Source: Candidatus Cloacimonadota bacterium (GTDB taxonomy: Bacteria > Cloacimonadota > Cloacimonadia > Cloacimonadales > Cloacimonadaceae). From it: a DNA stretch of 46,416 bases. Below are positions 25,530 through 34,739 of this stretch, piece after piece. The stretch is taken from positions 1 to 46,416 of the forward strand of contig JASKKR010000015.1 of NCBI GenBank assembly GCA_030154085.1, given 5' to 3'. Position numbers and translations under genes: made by a program. How positions within the stretch are numbered: position 1 is the first letter of the stretch; every line of letters starts with the position of its first letter. The notes beneath the pieces were generated by a model. The model was not told where the DNA came from. It made no database searches and worked only from the letters and a program-made list of their open reading frames with translations.

Positions 25530-25548
25530 TTCCTATACCGTATAGGAA
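25530..25548. promoter_or_regulatory. Perfect 19-bp palindrome in the mmdA/M3-peptidase divergent region
   Basis: The sequence TTCCTATACCGTATAGGAA has perfect 9-bp arms around one base, and a second short palindrome TTTACGTAAA lies nearby at 25512-25521. It sits about 90 bp upstream of mmdA and 120 bp upstream of the peptidase gene, a typical place for a dimeric repressor or activator site. The factor is unknown. Confidence 0.45.
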
Positions 25549-25640
25549 ATCGCCAAATAGTCCAGGTTTTGGTAATTGATAGGTGGTTAGGGGGAAATGT
25601 GTTGACTGAATCTCCTTTACGAATTATCTTGTAAAAATAA

Positions 25641-25667
25641 TATAATTTAAACACACAAGGAGATGAA
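25641..25667 (+). promoter_or_regulatory. Likely -10 box and ribosome-binding site of the M3 peptidase gene
   Basis: A perfect TATAAT at 25641-25646 is followed by an AAGGAGAT ribosome-binding site directly before the ATG at 25668. The matching -35 region is poor (TACGAA at 17 bp), so the promoter may need an activator. Confidence 0.5.
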
Positions 25668-27749
25668 ATGCAAGATAATCCCTTAATGCGAAAGGAAAAT
25701 ACCCATCGCCTCAAAGCCATCCCTTTTGATGAAATCAAATTGGAACACTATATGCCCGCCATCGAGGAAGGTCTTCGGATCGCTCGTGCGGAAATTGATG
25801 AAATCAAAAACAATCCAGAACCCCCTACTTTCGAAAATACCATTGTAGCCATGGATAATTCTGGCGAGATGCTCGAATATGCAGCAACTGTGTATTTTAA
25901 CCTCTTGGGAGCTCATTCTGATGCTGACTTTAAAGCATTAGCACAAAAGATATCTCCCATGTTGGCAGAGTTTGGTTCCAGTATTTCTACTGATCCCAAG
26001 ATCTTTGCCCGTGTCAAAGCAGTATATGAATCTGAAGTAAAAGGCAAACCGGCTCCTGCTGTCCCAAAAGATTTTACCGACAAAGAAGCTCTCAAGAAGG
26101 CAGAACGCTATCGCTTGATCGAGCGTAAATACCAAGGCTTTATCCGTGGTGGAGCTATGCTCAATGATGCGGACAAGAAACGTTTTACCGAAATCGCCAT
26201 GGAACTTTCAGCATTGTCACCAAAGTTTAGTGACAATGTCTTAAACGCTACCAATAAATTTGAACTACATATTACAGATCCCAAGGACGTCGAGGGCATC
26301 CCGGCGGGAGCTTTAGAAGCAGCAGCATATTTGGCCAAAAAAAAGGGTAAGGATTCCGGGTGGATGTTCAGTTTACAGCCATCTAGTGTGCTGCCCTTGC
26401 TCACTTATTGTAAAAATCGTAAAATCCGCGAAAAAGTACAGAAAGCATATAGCTCAAGAGCTTTTAAAGATGAATTTGACAATCAAGACATCATTAAGCG
26501 TACTCTTGAACTGCGCAAAGAAAGCGCTCAGCTCCTTGGGTATGACAATTATGCAGACTACGTCCTGGAAGACCGCATGGCTGGGTCAGTTCAGACTGCT
26601 CGCGATTTCCTGGATCGTATCTATGAAGTGGCATATCCCAAAGCTATAGAAGAGCGTGAGGCAGTAGCCAAGCTCGCCAAAGAGCTCGACAATATTGATG
26701 AATTGCAGAGCTGGGACTGGGGATATTATAGTAACAAACTCAAAGAAAAACTTTTTGCCTTTGATCCCGAAGAATTACGCCCTTGGTTCAAGGTAGAAAA
26801 CGTGGTCGACGGCCTTTTTAAAGTGGCAAAAAAGATTTATGGCATCGACATGAAGCAAGTGCACGATGTGCCGGTCTATCATGAAGATGTGACCACATGG
26901 GAAGCTCACGACAAAGATGGTAGCTATCTGGGACTGCTCTATATGGACCTATTCCCAAGAGAGACAAAGCGTGGTGGGGCTTGGAAAAGCACATTGCACG
27001 GACAAGGCATGTTTGCTGACGGCTTATGGCGCCCACAGGTCTTAATCGTGGGAAGCTTGACTCCTTCTACAGACAAGAGTCCTTCGCTCTTGAGTATGGA
27101 TGAAGCACGCACTATTTTCCACGAATTTGGTCATGCTCTTCATTCTCTTTTAGCAGACGGTTATTATCATTCGCTTTCTGGCACGTCTGTGCTCTGGGAT
27201 TTTGTGGAATTGCCCAGCCAGATTATGGAAAACTGGCTCTTGGAAAAAGAAGCACTGAACCTCTTTGCTCGTCACTATCAGACTGGTGAACTGCTCCCAG
27301 AGGAGCTCCTCCAAAAGGTTATTGACGCCAAAAACTTCAATGCTGCTACTGCCAATATCGGTCAATTGCGCTATGCAAATCTGGACTTTGACTGGCATCT
27401 AGCCGATCCCAAGGAGATCAAGGATGTTAGTGAATTTGAAGATCAAGCAACTGAGCGATTCAGGCTGCTTCCCAAAATGTCGGATACTAACATTTCTTGT
27501 GCTTTTGCCCACATTTTCGCCGGTGGCTATGCAGCTGGATACTATTCTTATAAATGGGCAGAGGCATTGGAAGCAGACGCATGGAGCATGTTCGCTGAAA
27601 ATGGTATCTTTGATCCAGAAACAGCAGATAGATTCCGTAAGTACATCCTTTCCCGTGGTAATGCCTTCCCACCCGATCAGCTCTATGAAGCGTTCCGCGG
27701 ACGTCCGTTGGATCCTGATGCTTTGCTTAAGCGGGACGGACTGCTCTAA
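25668..27749 (+). CDS. dcp: M3-family zinc metallopeptidase (peptidyl-dipeptidase Dcp-like)
   Basis: A 693-residue oligopeptidase that removes dipeptides from peptide C-termini or cleaves short oligopeptides. The zinc site is RTIFHEFGHALHSLLAD, with HEFGH at residues 485-489, and the third ligand is expected in the Glu shortly after (VELPSQIMENWL). The C-terminal substrate-binding region FAHIFAGGYAAGYYSYKWAE is typical of the Dcp/OpdA subgroup. The length and the N-terminal segment (LKAIPFDEIKLEHYMPAIEE) match Dcp rather than PepF. No signal peptide is visible, so it is probably cytoplasmic, in line with an amino-acid-fermenting lifestyle. Confidence 0.94.
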   Translation: MQDNPLMRKENTHRLKAIPFDEIKLEHYMPAIEEGLRIARAEIDEIKNNPEPPTFENTIVAMDNSGEMLEYAATVYFNLLGAHSDADFKALAQKISPMLAEFGSSISTDPKIFARVKAVYESEVKGKPAPAVPKDFTDKEALKKAERYRLIERKYQGFIRGGAMLNDADKKRFTEIAMELSALSPKFSDNVLNATNKFELHITDPKDVEGIPAGALEAAAYLAKKKGKDSGWMFSLQPSSVLPLLTYCKNRKIREKVQKAYSSRAFKDEFDNQDIIKRTLELRKESAQLLGYDNYADYVLEDRMAGSVQTARDFLDRIYEVAYPKAIEEREAVAKLAKELDNIDELQSWDWGYYSNKLKEKLFAFDPEELRPWFKVENVVDGLFKVAKKIYGIDMKQVHDVPVYHEDVTTWEAHDKDGSYLGLLYMDLFPRETKRGGAWKSTLHGQGMFADGLWRPQVLIVGSLTPSTDKSPSLLSMDEARTIFHEFGHALHSLLADGYYHSLSGTSVLWDFVELPSQIMENWLLEKEALNLFARHYQTGELLPEELLQKVIDAKNFNAATANIGQLRYANLDFDWHLADPKEIKDVSEFEDQATERFRLLPKMSDTNISCAFAHIFAGGYAAGYYSYKWAEALEADAWSMFAENGIFDPETADRFRKYILSRGNAFPPDQLYEAFRGRPLDPDALLKRDGLL

Positions 27750-27770
27750 CTAAACAATAGCTATGATATA

Positions 27771-27808
27771 AATAGGGCGCTGCATAATGCTGTGCCCTAT
27801 TATTTGTT
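27771..27808 (+). terminator. Terminator of the M3 peptidase gene
   Basis: Arms AATAGGGC (27771-27778) and GCCCTATT (27794-27801) are perfect over 8 bp and are followed by ATTTGTTT. The T tract is broken, so the terminator is moderate. Confidence 0.6.
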
Positions 27809-27910
27809 TATGGCTTTTGCTGCGAGCATAATAGTAATTAGGTTAACTTAGCTTGGGCATATTCTCCAGTGGATAAATCATGATCTTCTATCTTCCCAGA
27901 ATCTACTTCA

Positions 27911-27980
27911 CAAAGCTGTAACTCCTTATTTTCTCGTTTCTTGCTCACTTCTCAAATGGGCGAGAAACGGGGGAGGCATC
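27911..27980 (-). repeat. Dispersed hairpin repeat, copy B
   Basis: Reverse-orientation copy of the roughly 70-bp unit seen at 13643 and 46347. The 39-base hairpin spans 27933-27971; one outer-stem position is mismatched relative to the other copies (AACGAG in place of AACGGG). It is nearly identical to copy C through the loop and the GGAGTTACAGCTTTG end. Confidence 0.85.
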
Positions 27981-28292
27981 AAGTGTGTTAGTTTTACAAG
28001 TAGTTAGAGTCCTATTTTTGTAAGATTATGCAGTGGGCATCTTCTCATCTATGGGCTAATATCACTTTGCCTGATATCTACGACTTGAGATGTATTAGCT
28101 TGGAATGAGATTTTATCCTATCACTTTTGACACATCCCCTTACACTGCGGCTGGCTGAACCTATATCATGTTGTATAGCTATTGGTTACAATTTGCCAGC
28201 CGAGGCTTTACGCATAATTTTATGAATAGCGGTTATTTCTATAAATAGCGTTGAGCCAAATAAAGTCACAGCTGGCAGACAAATAAAAGTAG

Positions 28293-30503
28293 CTAAAATT
28301 TTCTTCTGAGGAGATTAGCGTTTGTCACCACAGTTACAGAGCTTAAAGCCATTGCCATCTCAGCGATCACGGGATGCAGAACTCCAAATGCAGCCAAGGG
28401 AATGGCTACGAGGTTGTAAAAGAAAGCCCAGAAGAGATTCTGGCGGATCTTTGAGAAAGTCTTTGTAGAAAGCTCTAATGCCAACGGAACCAGATTTAGG
28501 TCTCCACGCAAGATGGTGACATCCGATGCTTCGATGGCGATATCGGTTCCTACGCCCATGGCGATCCCGATATCAGCTTGTTTGAGTGCGGGTGCATCAT
28601 TGATGCCGTCACCTATCATAGCAACTACACGTCCGGATTTCTGCAGAGCTTTGACCTTATCGGCTTTGTCTGCAGGAAGCACATTTGCCATCACTTCTGT
28701 GATTCCACAGCGACTTGCAATAGCCTTTGCGGTTGAAGGATTGTCACCACTCATCATGATGGGCTCAATACCTTTGTTTTTGAGTTCTTGCACGATGCGC
28801 GGAGCTTCATCCTTGATGGTATCTGCCACATAAAAGAGTGCCAGCACTCGTTCTTGATCAGCTAAATATATCTTTCCGGCATAGTCCAGCTCAGTGTTTT
28901 GTGGAATTTCGGAACTATCCAGATTTTGCTCTGCCATCCAGCTTTGGCTCCCCAAACTATATTTCTTGCCATCTATTACAGCGGAAATACCGCGTCCAGG
29001 GCTGCTGGTGAAATCTTTGATCGGCAAAGGATTGAGATTCTTATCACGCGCTGCCACATTTATGGCAAGTGCCAAAGGATGTTCGCTGGCTGCTTCCAGA
29101 GAGTGTGCCACCCGCAGAGCTTCATCTTCCGTTATATTTGAACTCTGGATCTGGATTAATTTTGGTTTGCCATGAGTGAGCGTGCCAGTCTTATCAAAGA
29201 GGATGGTATCCACGTCTTTCATCCGCTGCAAAGCTTCTCCACTGCGGATGAGGATGCCTTTGTTGGCTCCGATCCCACTGCCGACCATGAGCGCTGTGGG
29301 GGTTGCAAGCCCCAAGGCACATGGACAGGCAATCACCAAGGTCGCTATAGCTGCCATCAGAGCTGCTGCCAGACCTTGAGTAGGCTGAGCAAGTGGGATG
29401 AAAGAATAGATAAAGTTTCCGATCGTTGACATAAAGCTGGGGAAGATGAGCCATGAGCTGAACACAACAAGCGCCAAGACCAAGATCACCGGAACAAATA
29501 CAGCTGTAACTTTATCTGCAAGAAGCTGGATCGGAACTTTGGAGAGTTGTGCATCACTGACCATCTTGATTACTTGAGCCAAGAAGGTCTCTGAGCCGAC
29601 TTTAGTAGCCCGAGCTTGGAAATATCCATCAAGATTGATCGTAGCACCCAGGACAGGGTCATTGACGCTACGAGTGACAGGCATTGATTCACCTGTGGCT
29701 ATGGATTCATCTAAGGAGCTGGTCCCGCTGATGATTTCTCCATCAGTGGGTACCTTAGTGCCAGGCTTGACTACGAAGATATCTCCGACCTTAATATGGC
29801 TGATGGGGATTTCTTTTTCTTCCCCATTTTCCAGAATGATAGCTGTTTTGGCACCCAGAGAAATGAGCTTGCGGATTGCTTCGGAAGCCTTGCCCCGAGC
29901 ACGACTTTCCAGATATCTTCCAGTGAGATGGAATGATAGTATCATTGCTGCTATGCCAGCAAAATCATGGGCTGATATATCTTTAACAATTAGAGAAAGA
30001 GGACTTACCAGGAGAGACGAGAGAGTGCCTAAAGCGATCAAAAGGTCCATATTAGCTGCTCTGGAAACCACAGATCGGTAGGCGGAGATATAGACCTGGC
30101 GTCCAGGACCAAGAATTGCCAAGAGAGAGAGAGTAAACATCAACCACGCATCTGCCATATTCCCAAAGATCTTGCTTCCAAAGAACATATGCGGCACCAT
30201 CAGAACTACAACGATGGCAGTGATGATCCAACTGAAAATCATCCTTTTGCGGGCAGTGTGCATCTTCTTGATATGTTCGTCCTCGTCCAGATGGACGCTC
30301 TCTCTGACCTTATAACCGAGATCTGTTATACATTTAAAAATATCATCTTGCTTGAGTTTACTTTCGTCATATTCTACAAAAGCTTCTTCTAAGGCTAAGT
30401 TCACGCTAGCGGTTGTTACTCCGGGTAGCGCCTTTAGACCCTTTTCAATGTTTGCACTGCACGATGCACAGTGCATTCCGTCTATACCTATCTGCATTTG
30501 CAT
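28293..30503 (-). CDS. copA: Copper-type P1B ATPase
   Basis: A heavy-metal-exporting P-type ATPase of 736 residues. It has one N-terminal heavy-metal-associated domain with GMHCASCSANIEKGL, the A-domain TGES motif (IATGESMPVTR), the membrane metal site CPC at about 393-395 in IACPCALGLATP, the phosphorylation site DKTGTLTHG at about 437, and the hinge MIGDGINDAPALKQADIGIAMG. The CPC site and MxCxxC-type domain point to Cu(I). It lies 91 bp downstream of the ZIP gene in the same direction and closes the redox/metal locus. It may have its own weak promoter in the 91-bp gap. Confidence 0.94.
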   Translation of the reverse strand: MQMQIGIDGMHCASCSANIEKGLKALPGVTTASVNLALEEAFVEYDESKLKQDDIFKCITDLGYKVRESVHLDEDEHIKKMHTARKRMIFSWIITAIVVVLMVPHMFFGSKIFGNMADAWLMFTLSLLAILGPGRQVYISAYRSVVSRAANMDLLIALGTLSSLLVSPLSLIVKDISAHDFAGIAAMILSFHLTGRYLESRARGKASEAIRKLISLGAKTAIILENGEEKEIPISHIKVGDIFVVKPGTKVPTDGEIISGTSSLDESIATGESMPVTRSVNDPVLGATINLDGYFQARATKVGSETFLAQVIKMVSDAQLSKVPIQLLADKVTAVFVPVILVLALVVFSSWLIFPSFMSTIGNFIYSFIPLAQPTQGLAAALMAAIATLVIACPCALGLATPTALMVGSGIGANKGILIRSGEALQRMKDVDTILFDKTGTLTHGKPKLIQIQSSNITEDEALRVAHSLEAASEHPLALAINVAARDKNLNPLPIKDFTSSPGRGISAVIDGKKYSLGSQSWMAEQNLDSSEIPQNTELDYAGKIYLADQERVLALFYVADTIKDEAPRIVQELKNKGIEPIMMSGDNPSTAKAIASRCGITEVMANVLPADKADKVKALQKSGRVVAMIGDGINDAPALKQADIGIAMGVGTDIAIEASDVTILRGDLNLVPLALELSTKTFSKIRQNLFWAFFYNLVAIPLAAFGVLHPVIAEMAMALSSVTVVTNANLLRRKF

Positions 30504-30594
30504 GTCATCTACCTCTTTATAATAGTCTATATAAATGATATGATATTCAAAATGAGTGATTTGACAATAATAATCAAACCCAAAAGATGTTTAT

Positions 30595-31404
30595 TTAGAG
30601 GAGAGCCAGCGAGATTGCCATGATCAGCATTCCCGCGATCACACCTGTGATAGCTACATGATGTTCTGCATATTCCTCGGCTGTGGGAAGAAGCTCGTCA
30701 AAAGAGATGTAGATCATGATTCCTGCAACTCCGGCAAAGACTACACCAAAAGCAGCATCAGTGATGATCGCCTTAAACAAGAAAAATCCCAAAATTGCAC
30801 CGACGGGTTCAGCTAAACCTGAGAGGAAAGAATAGATAAAGGCTTTTCTACGGTTTTTTGTGGCATAATAAACTGGCACTGAGACAGCTATTCCTTCGGG
30901 GATATTGTGGATGGCAATAGCTACAGCTATGCTGATGCCAAGAGCGGGATCTTTCACGGCAGCCATGAAGGTAGCCAGACCTTCCGGGAAATTATGGATG
31001 CCTATGGCAAGAGCAGATAATACGCCCATCCGTAAGAGTTTTTGATCGTCAGGAATGACGGATTTCTTCTGTTCGAAATCCAAGTATTTCATTTCGTGAG
31101 GGTTTTCATAGGAGGGAACGAGAGTGTCTATCAGAGCAATAAGTCCCATTCCAGCAAAGAACGCTATAATGGTGTACCAATGCCCCATTCTGCTACCATA
31201 AATTGCACTCAAGGATTCCAAAGCCTTGGGAAAGATTTCCACAAAACTGACGTAGATCATCACTCCGGCAGAAAGCCCTAAGGCTGCAGAGAGAAACTTT
31301 GGGCTGAACTTTTTGGAGCTAAACGCCACCAGGGAACCAATCCCTGTGGACAGACCAGCGAAAAGAGTCAGCCCCAAGGCAAAGAGGACATTCTCTTCGA
31401 ACAT
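30595..31404 (-). CDS. zupT: ZIP-family divalent metal transporter (ZupT-like)
   Basis: A 269-residue membrane protein with about eight helices that imports zinc or other divalent metals. The two metal-site motifs are HNFPEGLATFMAA and HNIPEGIAVSVPVYYA, both characteristic of ZIP transporters, and a cytoplasmic loop separates helices 3 and 4. The start codon is one base after the stop of the FlgD-tailed thioredoxin gene and no ribosome-binding site is visible, so translation likely depends on re-initiation. This ties the transporter to the thiol-redox operon. Confidence 0.93.
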   Translation of the reverse strand: MFEENVLFALGLTLFAGLSTGIGSLVAFSSKKFSPKFLSAALGLSAGVMIYVSFVEIFPKALESLSAIYGSRMGHWYTIIAFFAGMGLIALIDTLVPSYENPHEMKYLDFEQKKSVIPDDQKLLRMGVLSALAIGIHNFPEGLATFMAAVKDPALGISIAVAIAIHNIPEGIAVSVPVYYATKNRRKAFIYSFLSGLAEPVGAILGFFLFKAIITDAAFGVVFAGVAGIMIYISFDELLPTAEEYAEHHVAITGVIAGMLIMAISLALL

Positions 31405-31405
31405 A

Positions 31406-32743
31406 TTAGTTTAGCTTAACGATTTTTCCGGATTGTTTGGTGTTTTTGAGGTGGTAGAAATAGATCCCGGCAGGGAGATCTTCAGCATTCCAAGAGATAG
31501 TGTTTTGTCCTTGCTTAAGGTTAGTGAGGGGAAGCTCTTTGAGCTTTTGACCTTTGATGTTAAATATCTCTATAGCTGCCGTCATCCCGGTTTTTTGGCT
31601 GTCTATTTCAAAGTTCACGCTGTGAAGGAAGGGATTTGGATAGCTTTTGCCCAGAGAGACTTGAGCCGGCACTTGGAAGAGATCGCTATTACTCGTTTCT
31701 CCCAAGGAATAGCTAAAGGGGATCTTATAAATACCGCCATTGTCTGATTCCAAAACAAAGTTTAGCCTGGCAGTGCCCTCTCCTTCTGCCCAGATATTGA
31801 GATCGAAGGACTTTGCTGCTTGGGCAGCAAAATTAAATGGGATCTGCATTGATCCCGGATAGCAATTGCCAGCGGTATCACAATAGTTCAGAGTCCAACC
31901 CTCAGGGGCGGAGATGGTCTCAATGCTGATCGTAATCTCATCTGCTTCGCCCATATTGTATACCCAAAAGAGTGGGGATTGATATACCCCATCGCCAGTG
32001 CCCTGAATGGCGTTGTCAAAAGGAACTGCCGCGCGAACGTAGAATTGAGGCATTTCTATAGTACTGGCGGCTTGGATGATGGCATTTCCTGGCATCTGGA
32101 TAAAGGCAAAAGCCCAAAGATGGTCTGCATTCCAAGATGGGTCAAGACTGAAAGTAGTGCTGAGGCTGATGGATTCCCCTTCACCTGAAAGAGAGATCGG
32201 CAAGCTTTTCACGCTGCGCACAAGGCGGGTAAGATCGGGGAGCAGCTCGTCTTCCAACAAATAGAAATAAAGAGTTCCGTCATCAGTAGTATAGGTATCA
32301 TTGTACATCGTAGTATTGACAGTGATTGCTCCCGATGCAGCGTCAAAATTTGTCACTTCCATTTTCACAGGTGAAGCCAGATAGCGGAAATTGCTGATGG
32401 CATCGATAAAAGGTTCGCCGGAAGCCACGGCGTCGTCAGCGCCATCCACTCGGACTTTGCCATTGAATATGACTGCTGGCAGCCCCGTGACGGCATAGTA
32501 ATCAAATCTGCTATCAACTTCATCATTGCTATAGCTTCCACTTTCGGTGAGCAAACGACTGATAATCGCTTCATTGGGTAAGAGATTGTCTTCCATGATT
32601 GCCAAGCCTTGCTGAGCATATTCACAAGCTCCGCACCAACTTGCACCGAAGTTTTCTACCATGGGAGTAGTTGGATAATAAGGGGGTTCAGCGCTTAATA
32701 TTGCACAGCTAAGGAGCAATAACAGGATGCTTACATATTTCAT
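31406..32743 (-). CDS. Secreted Omp28-like thioredoxin-fold protein with FlgD-type C-terminal sorting domain
   Basis: A 445-residue exported protein. After a signal peptide (MKYVSILLLLLSCAILSAE) a thioredoxin-like domain carries ASWCGACEYAQQG, with the redox pair Cys37 and Cys40, and the cis-Pro region VTGLPAVIFNGKVRVDG. The middle is beta-rich (about 120-350). The last 75 residues form a FlgD-like/type A sorting domain: SYPNPFLHSVNFEI, EIFNIKGQKLKEL and LPAGIYFYHLKNTKQSGKIV. It is therefore expected to be displayed outside the cell. It begins 8 bp after the barrel gene and is followed 1 bp later by the ZIP gene. Confidence 0.88.
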   Translation of the reverse strand: MKYVSILLLLLSCAILSAEPPYYPTTPMVENFGASWCGACEYAQQGLAIMEDNLLPNEAIISRLLTESGSYSNDEVDSRFDYYAVTGLPAVIFNGKVRVDGADDAVASGEPFIDAISNFRYLASPVKMEVTNFDAASGAITVNTTMYNDTYTTDDGTLYFYLLEDELLPDLTRLVRSVKSLPISLSGEGESISLSTTFSLDPSWNADHLWAFAFIQMPGNAIIQAASTIEMPQFYVRAAVPFDNAIQGTGDGVYQSPLFWVYNMGEADEITISIETISAPEGWTLNYCDTAGNCYPGSMQIPFNFAAQAAKSFDLNIWAEGEGTARLNFVLESDNGGIYKIPFSYSLGETSNSDLFQVPAQVSLGKSYPNPFLHSVNFEIDSQKTGMTAAIEIFNIKGQKLKELPLTNLKQGQNTISWNAEDLPAGIYFYHLKNTKQSGKIVKLN

Positions 32744-32751
32744 GGTTTCTC

Positions 32752-34185
32752 CTAAAATCTTGTGTTTAATTCCACTCGTAGACCTTCAAAGGGAGCTACA
32801 TAGCGGCAAATGCCATTACGGCAGACCTTCCCTCCGGATTCCTTACCGGCAAAGAGGGTGAGATTGGTGTGTTCAAACAGAGGATATTTAGCTTCAATAT
32901 TGGGCATATACTCCACGTTAGAGGAATTTTCCCACCAGCTACTAACGGTCAAGGATAACGCAAGCTTTTTGATGCTAAAATCAGCCTGCAACATTGGTTC
33001 ATAGTGGCTGTTTGTGTTCTGCCCCTGCTGTTTTTCAACTGTCTTGAACTCCCCAGTGAGCTGCAGTGGACGTCCATTTACGGTAAAATGCGCCACAAGA
33101 GTGGGGTAGAATTCTTTCTGCCAGGTGTGAGCAAGATCGTCCACCTTTTCAATATGCGACCACGAGAGCTGGTATAAATTTGTATCTTGATAAACGTCCA
33201 TAGCTAAGTGAAGGTCATTCATCTTCCGGTCTCTGGAATCATCCCAAGCTTCCGCGTAATCGGCATTCAGATAGATATCATCCATCAGTTTATATCCGGA
33301 GCGAATCTGCCAGCCTTCTTCGTCTAAACCGCTAGCAAGAACATCAGAAAGAGTCTCTCCATGATAATTTGCCAAAGGTAGATCTTGTAGGCGGAAAGAG
33401 AAGTCATCATAGCGCTTGTAGGCGCCGCCTATGCTGAGATCTCCCCACAGATAATCTGCATTTAGATATATGGCAGAGCCGTTTATGTCGCTTGCCCCCT
33501 GCACATGGTATTTTTTGCTAAGCGCAAACTCGGCGTAGGAATCCAGATTGCCTTGCGTAAAGATAGCGCGGGTCGCAAAGACATCTCGGAAGCTGTAATG
33601 TCCAAAGGCTTCCAGATTGCGATATCCCATTGCCGATGCTCCGAGGCGAAGCCCCTGCCACACAGGATATTGAATGTCCGAGCCATAAGCTAGATCATAG
33701 CGACCGGCGTAATCCTCACTCTCAATTGCGCCATAGATTGCCTTAAACTGCAGTTTATCCTCATATTTGAGAAGAAAGCTTTCCAAGCGATGATCTTCAT
33801 CAAATTCCAGATCTTCATAGCTGCGGAAGCTGATACCTTGACCGAAAGTTTCGCTAGTTGTTCCCACATGGATACTAAAAGCATTTTTGGCGTATTCTGC
33901 ATAAAGCTCTTCCCAGGCAACTGAGAGCCGGTTTGCATCTAATTCGTCCAAAAGTTCGGATTCTTGGTTGTTATAGCGAGGAAGATCGGCATTAAATTTC
34001 ATTCCGAAGCGGAAATCCTGGTACCCTATATTGAAACCAAAGCTATTTCGGAAATATGTATGAAGAGAATCCGACACAGTTCGGTAGACAAATTGGGTTT
34101 CATTGAGTCCATTAATCTGCAAGTTATTTTGTCCAAGGAGCACCACAGACATCAATGCTAAAAGGATGCTGAGCCTTAGTTTCAT
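32752..34185 (-). CDS. DUF6029-like outer-membrane beta-barrel protein
   Basis: A 477-residue protein with a signal peptide (MKLRLSILLALMSVVLLGQ) and many amphipathic strands ending in an aromatic residue (final residue Phe, LRVELNTRF), as in outer-membrane barrels. The C-terminal block GGKVCRNGICRYVAPFEG resembles the conserved end of the DUF6029 family found in Bacteroidetes; it contains a Cys pair. The assignment is by pattern, not search. It overlaps the TlpA-like gene by 4 bp, so it is made together with the thiol-redox proteins, suggesting a role in anchoring or exporting them or in a disulfide-containing surface complex. Confidence 0.8.
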   Translation of the reverse strand: MKLRLSILLALMSVVLLGQNNLQINGLNETQFVYRTVSDSLHTYFRNSFGFNIGYQDFRFGMKFNADLPRYNNQESELLDELDANRLSVAWEELYAEYAKNAFSIHVGTTSETFGQGISFRSYEDLEFDEDHRLESFLLKYEDKLQFKAIYGAIESEDYAGRYDLAYGSDIQYPVWQGLRLGASAMGYRNLEAFGHYSFRDVFATRAIFTQGNLDSYAEFALSKKYHVQGASDINGSAIYLNADYLWGDLSIGGAYKRYDDFSFRLQDLPLANYHGETLSDVLASGLDEEGWQIRSGYKLMDDIYLNADYAEAWDDSRDRKMNDLHLAMDVYQDTNLYQLSWSHIEKVDDLAHTWQKEFYPTLVAHFTVNGRPLQLTGEFKTVEKQQGQNTNSHYEPMLQADFSIKKLALSLTVSSWWENSSNVEYMPNIEAKYPLFEHTNLTLFAGKESGGKVCRNGICRYVAPFEGLRVELNTRF

Positions 34186-34730
34186 AGTTTGTCCTCATGT
34201 GGGTGATTATCGCAACTTTCACAATCTTCTTTATCGGAGCTAACTGGTTCCTCCTCGATGCCTAAAAGATCTCTAATATAGCCTTCATAGATTTTCTCAG
34301 TGCCGGGTTCAAAGCCGACATGGGAATAAACAATTGTGCCTTCTTGATCTACAATAAAAGTGTGAGGAGGATTTGAGACGTTCAGGATTGAGGCGATGCT
34401 GCGCTCGGGATCAAAGAGATTAATAAAGTCGTAATCTCTGCTGCGCAGATAGTTTTTGGCACGGTTTTGCGAGCGCGGGGCATCTAGAGAAATCAACACA
34501 ACTTTAAGTTCTTCATACTTGTCCAAAAGTTCTTGAAGATATGGCATTGCTATTTTGCAAGGCTGACAGTAGTCCGCCCAAAAGTCAATGATAATTGGAC
34601 CTTCACCCAAAAGGGACTTGAGGCTCACATTATCTCCGTTCATGTCTGGTAAACGGAAATCCGGCATGGTGGCTGCAGAGAGCAGGCTAAATGTTAGGAT
34701 CAAAATAAGGGTAAAAACTATGCTTTTCAT
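34182..34730 (-). CDS. TlpA-like periplasmic thioredoxin with Cys/His tail
   Basis: A 182-residue exported thiol-disulfide protein of the TlpA/ResA/peroxiredoxin-like family. A signal peptide (MKSIVFTLILILTFSLLSAA) precedes PDFRLPDMNGDNVSLKSLLG and the active site FWADYCQPCKIAMPYL (Cys55 and Cys58), with the cis-Pro segment NVSNPPHTFIVDQEG. The C-terminal tail is unusual: it carries a second CxxC (Cys170/Cys173) followed by HxH (His176/His178) near the end, a potential metal-binding tail. It lies 9 bp after the lipoprotein gene and overlaps the barrel gene by 4 bp. It is likely reduced by DsbD. Confidence 0.9.
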   Translation of the reverse strand: MKSIVFTLILILTFSLLSAATMPDFRLPDMNGDNVSLKSLLGEGPIIIDFWADYCQPCKIAMPYLQELLDKYEELKVVLISLDAPRSQNRAKNYLRSRDYDFINLFDPERSIASILNVSNPPHTFIVDQEGTIVYSHVGFEPGTEKIYEGYIRDLLGIEEEPVSSDKEDCESCDNHPHEDKL

Positions 34731-34739
34731 TGTGTACTC

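Larger units (their letters stand above)
27750..28292. other. Gene-free stretch with terminator and hairpin repeat copy B
   Basis: This 543-bp convergent region contains the peptidase terminator (27771-27808) and the reverse-strand copy B of the dispersed repeat (27911-27980). The remainder, 27990-28290, has no convincing gene, tRNA or known RNA. Confidence 0.65.

Noticed and set aside
27990-28290. Possible tRNA or small RNA in the region before copA's 3' end.
   Set aside because: No T-arm GTTCRA pattern or cloverleaf-like stems could be found; short AT-rich inverted pieces only.
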